From contig RFPK01000129.1 of assembly GCA_009926195.1 (NCBI GenBank), forward strand, positions 1-5,760: DNA of 5,760 bases. The letters are read 5' to 3'. This DNA comes from Synechococcaceae bacterium WB4_1_0192. Its GTDB lineage: Bacteria > Cyanobacteriota > Cyanobacteriia > PCC-6307 > Cyanobiaceae. The notes below the pieces were generated by a model that worked only from the letters and a program-made list of their open reading frames with translations, did no database searches and was not told where the DNA came from. Numbering within the stretch: position 1 is the first letter of the stretch; every line of letters starts with the position of its first letter. A program made the position numbers and the translations under genes. Shown here piece by piece: positions 4,272 through 5,760 of the stretch.

Positions 4272-4943
4272 TCAGCGACCTGGGCATCCTAGATCACGGC
4301 GGGCTCCTCCGGGCGGGGTACGGCCCAGACAGAGCAGTCCCTGTACCGCCCAGCCGTCGTTCTGCAGCGCCGTGGCCGCAGCCAGGGCGGTGGCACCGGT
4401 GGTGAGGATGTCGTCCACAAGCCAGACCGGCGCTCGCCCCATGCCCGCCACGCAGGCGAAGGACCCCCGCTGGTTGTCGAGCCGTTGGCGGCGATCCAGA
4501 TGGTGCTGGCCCACCGTGGCGCGAGCGCGCTTCAGCAATCCAGGCGCCAGGTGCGCCCCGGGGCCGGCCTGCTCCGCCAGGCCGGCGGCGAGCAGCTGCG
4601 GCAGCGGATTGGCGGAGCGCTTCCAACTGGGAATCGGCACCAGCAGACAGCCCGGTGGCAGGGCACCGGTGCAACAACGGTGCAGCTGCGCCGCCAGGGC
4701 GCGGATCACGGCCGGCCTGGGGGTGGGCCGCTGGCGCAGCAGCAGCCGGCGCAGCTCCCCGGCATAGGTCCCCAGGGCGCACCAGAGCAGCGGTTCATCC
4801 CCCAGCAATCCACCTTCCACCAGGCCGAGACGTTGCTGACAGCCGACACAGACCGGCAGATCCGCATCGGTGGCGCGGGTGCAGACGGGGCAGCACGGGC
4901 TGCTGATCAGGGCCAGGCCGGCTCGCCAGAGCTGGTGCAGCAT
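4272..4943 (-). CDS. comF: ComF-family phosphoribosyltransferase-like protein
   Basis: A 223-residue ComF-family protein, the normal size. Two N-terminal CxxC pairs (Cys18/Cys21 and Cys32/Cys35) form the expected zinc-ribbon-like part. LVPIPSWKRSANPLPQLLA (about 101-119) and LLKRARATVGQHHLDRRQR match the conserved middle. VWLVDDILTTGATA (173-186) is the PRPP-binding signature, with acidic residues 177-178. ComF proteins are linked to DNA uptake in competent bacteria, including naturally transformable cyanobacteria, but their exact reaction is unclear. It is 51 nt after the DUF2470 gene and 8 nt before tRNA-Phe, all the same way. The C-terminal tail after the core is short and Gly/Arg-rich. 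No ribosome site is visible at the chosen ATG. Confidence 0.9.
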   Translation of the reverse strand: MLHQLWRAGLALISSPCCPVCTRATDADLPVCVGCQQRLGLVEGGLLGDEPLLWCALGTYAGELRRLLLRQRPTPRPAVIRALAAQLHRCCTGALPPGCLLVPIPSWKRSANPLPQLLAAGLAEQAGPGAHLAPGLLKRARATVGQHHLDRRQRLDNQRGSFACVAGMGRAPVWLVDDILTTGATALAAATALQNDGWAVQGLLCLGRTPPGGARRDLGCPGR

Positions 4944-4994
4944 CGATCCAGGTGCAGCAATCCTCTGGCTGAGGATTCCCCGCGCCAGGATCGA

Positions 4995-5264
4995 TCAGGC
5001 CCGGGGCATGGCCCGCAGCATGGCCACGAGGGTGCGGTGGGCGTCCTCGCTATCGCTGAGCACGTGATCAAACGGCACGTCGAGGCTGGTGCCATCCACC
5101 TCCAGGCGCATCACCTCCGGGGTCACGGCGAGCATCCGCGCCGCCACCGGATTGGCGACACCGCCGTAATGGCGGGCATAAGCGAGCACCGCCTCGGCGT
5201 GGTCATCGTTCATGTGCTTGCAGATCCGATCGCTCACGGCGGCGGTGAGGGGGTCGGCGGCCAT
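4995..5264 (-). CDS. Stand-alone DUF2470 domain protein
   Basis: An 89-residue protein consisting of one DUF2470 domain (PF10615). The signature is ICKHMNDDHAEAVLAYARHY (14-33), followed by ARMLAVTPEVMRLEVDG and the closing VLSDSEDAHRTLVAMLRAM. In HugZ-type heme oxygenases and in plant chloroplast proteins this domain is fused to a split-barrel fold; cyanobacteria also have it alone, as here. The His-rich HMNDDH block suggests heme or related ligand contact, but the role of the isolated domain is not established. The start gives a short natural lead into the domain. It lies 45 nt after the small membrane peptide gene and 51 nt before comF, in the same direction, consistent with one operon. 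A link to bilin supply for the nearby phycobilisome genes is speculation. Confidence 0.85.
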   Translation of the reverse strand: MAADPLTAAVSDRICKHMNDDHAEAVLAYARHYGGVANPVAARMLAVTPEVMRLEVDGTSLDVPFDHVLSDSEDAHRTLVAMLRAMPRA

Positions 5265-5309
5265 AACGACTGGGGGAGGAAAGAGAGCGCTGATTCTGGG
5301 ACCTGTGGC

Positions 5310-5429
5310 TCAAGCCGCGCCGAAGCGCTGCCAGAGCAGAAGACCAAGCCGGATGGCGCTGAAGCTCACATACCCCGCCAGCACCACGAACAAAGCCATG
5401 GAGAGCCAGACGCGCAGGCGTTCATTCAT
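5310..5429 (-). CDS. 39-residue single-span membrane peptide
   Basis: I do not recognise this gene. MNERLRVWLSMALFVVLAGY begins it; the hydrophobic span runs from about residue 8 to 33 and the end is LWQRFGAA. Arg5, Arg7, Arg28 and Arg36 flank or lie near the span. One membrane helix is expected, with the inside face not certain. Its ATG overlaps the stop of the sugar kinase as ATGA (5426-5429), a typical arrangement for coupled translation and the best argument that it is real. The frame is open further upstream, but that part lies inside the kinase gene and is low-complexity. Its size resembles small photosystem or cytochrome subunits, but it matches none that I know. Confidence 0.65.
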   Translation of the reverse strand: MNERLRVWLSMALFVVLAGYVSFSAIRLGLLLWQRFGAA

Positions 5430-5760
5430 GGAGAAACAAGGGCGGAGAGCGCCAGTCTGGCCATGCCACGGGCCGCACTGGCCTCGGGGCGGTTCAGCAC
5501 CGGGATCCCCAGCAGCCGCTGGCGGAGCTGACGCCACTGGGGATTGCGGGCGCCGCCGCCCAGACTCAGCACCCGGCGAATCGGTGGAGCCCCCAGGGCC
5601 TGCAGGCGCCGCCAGCCGTCGCGCTCAATCACCGCCAGCCCCTCCAGCAAGGCCTGCAGGTAGAGGGCATCGCTGACAGGGCGCGGCATCAGGATCGGCG
5701 CCAGGGATGGATCGTCCACCGGGAAACGCTCGCCCGGGCGCGGCAGAGGCCGCAGCTGGA
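5426..5760 (-). CDS. FGGY-family carbohydrate kinase, C-terminal part (runs off right edge)
   Basis: The last 110 residues of an FGGY sugar kinase, an ATP-dependent enzyme that phosphorylates a sugar in the cytoplasm. Visible parts are PGERFPVDDPSLAPILMPRP, SDALYLQALLEGLAVIERDG, then the ATP-lobe signature VLSLGGGARNPQWRQLRQRL and LLGIPVLNRPEASAARGMA. The wording resembles the cyanobacterial and plant group related to xylulose kinase-like D-ribulose kinases, so D-ribulose or D-xylulose is a likely substrate, but specificity residues are mostly outside the window. The usual conserved glycine-rich end is intact, and the C-terminus stops soon after it. It leads a chain with the 39-residue membrane peptide, DUF2470 and comF. 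The true start is beyond the right edge. Confidence 0.88.
   Translation of the reverse strand, partial: QLRPLPRPGERFPVDDPSLAPILMPRPVSDALYLQALLEGLAVIERDGWRRLQALGAPPIRRVLSLGGGARNPQWRQLRQRLLGIPVLNRPEASAARGMARLALSALVSP

Noticed and set aside
4485..5531. Long plus-strand open frame of about 348 codons
   Set aside because: It crosses four well-supported minus-strand genes (comF, DUF2470, membrane peptide, kinase end) and its Gln/His/Gly/Arg-rich translation matches no family.
1..5760. CRISPR array, insertion sequence, integrase or riboswitch
   Set aside because: Apart from the 12-bp triple repeat, no regular repeats, transposase or integrase motifs, or known riboswitch cores were seen on either strand.

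Overview
The window comes from a high-GC picocyanobacterium of the Synechococcus/Cyanobium kind. The evidence is a run of phycobilisome genes with recognisable phycocyanin sequences (CpcB start, CpcC, CpcD, CpcG/CpcL-type linker, CpcT lyase), GC-rich codon use, few Shine-Dalgarno sites, and a cyanobacterial tRNA-Phe with no encoded CCA. No phycoerythrin gene is visible, which is compatible with a phycocyanin-only pigment type, but the window is too short to prove that.

Layout. Almost everything is on the minus strand, so it reads right to left. At the right edge (5760 to 4191) lies a tight chain: the C-terminal part of an FGGY sugar kinase, a 39-residue membrane peptide overlapping it by ATGA, a stand-alone DUF2470 protein, a ComF-family phosphoribosyltransferase-like protein, and tRNA-Phe(GAA) only 8 nt after comF. 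Left of the tRNA 3' end come a short unknown protein (with a possible damaged 5' end) and then the phycobilisome genes: cpcT (bilin lyase), a strong hairpin terminator, a membrane-anchored CpcG2/CpcL-type linker, a single opposite-strand gene for an acidic coiled-coil protein, cpcC, cpcD, a double-hairpin terminator, and the start of cpcB, which runs off the left edge.

How it works together. CpcB is the phycocyanin beta subunit. CpcT is expected to attach phycocyanobilin to its second bilin site. CpcC joins phycocyanin hexamers within rods and CpcD caps or adjusts the rod end. The CpcL-type linker carries a C-terminal hydrophobic segment instead of a soluble tail, which in known examples anchors core-less rods to the membrane near photosystem I. 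Terminators split the cluster into separate minus-strand transcripts: cpcT; cpcL; cpcC-cpcD; cpcBA. The linkers therefore lie upstream of cpcBA and apart from it, unlike the common cpcBAC2C1D order.

The most notable non-coding points are a cpcL terminator buried inside the opposite-strand gene, a 3 x 12-bp tandem repeat placed 4 nt before the cpcC start, an HLR1-like (RpaB) site and TAGGAT box upstream of cpcC, and a shared 12-mer before cpcC and cpcT. No mobile element, integrase, CRISPR array or clearly new multi-gene system is visible.
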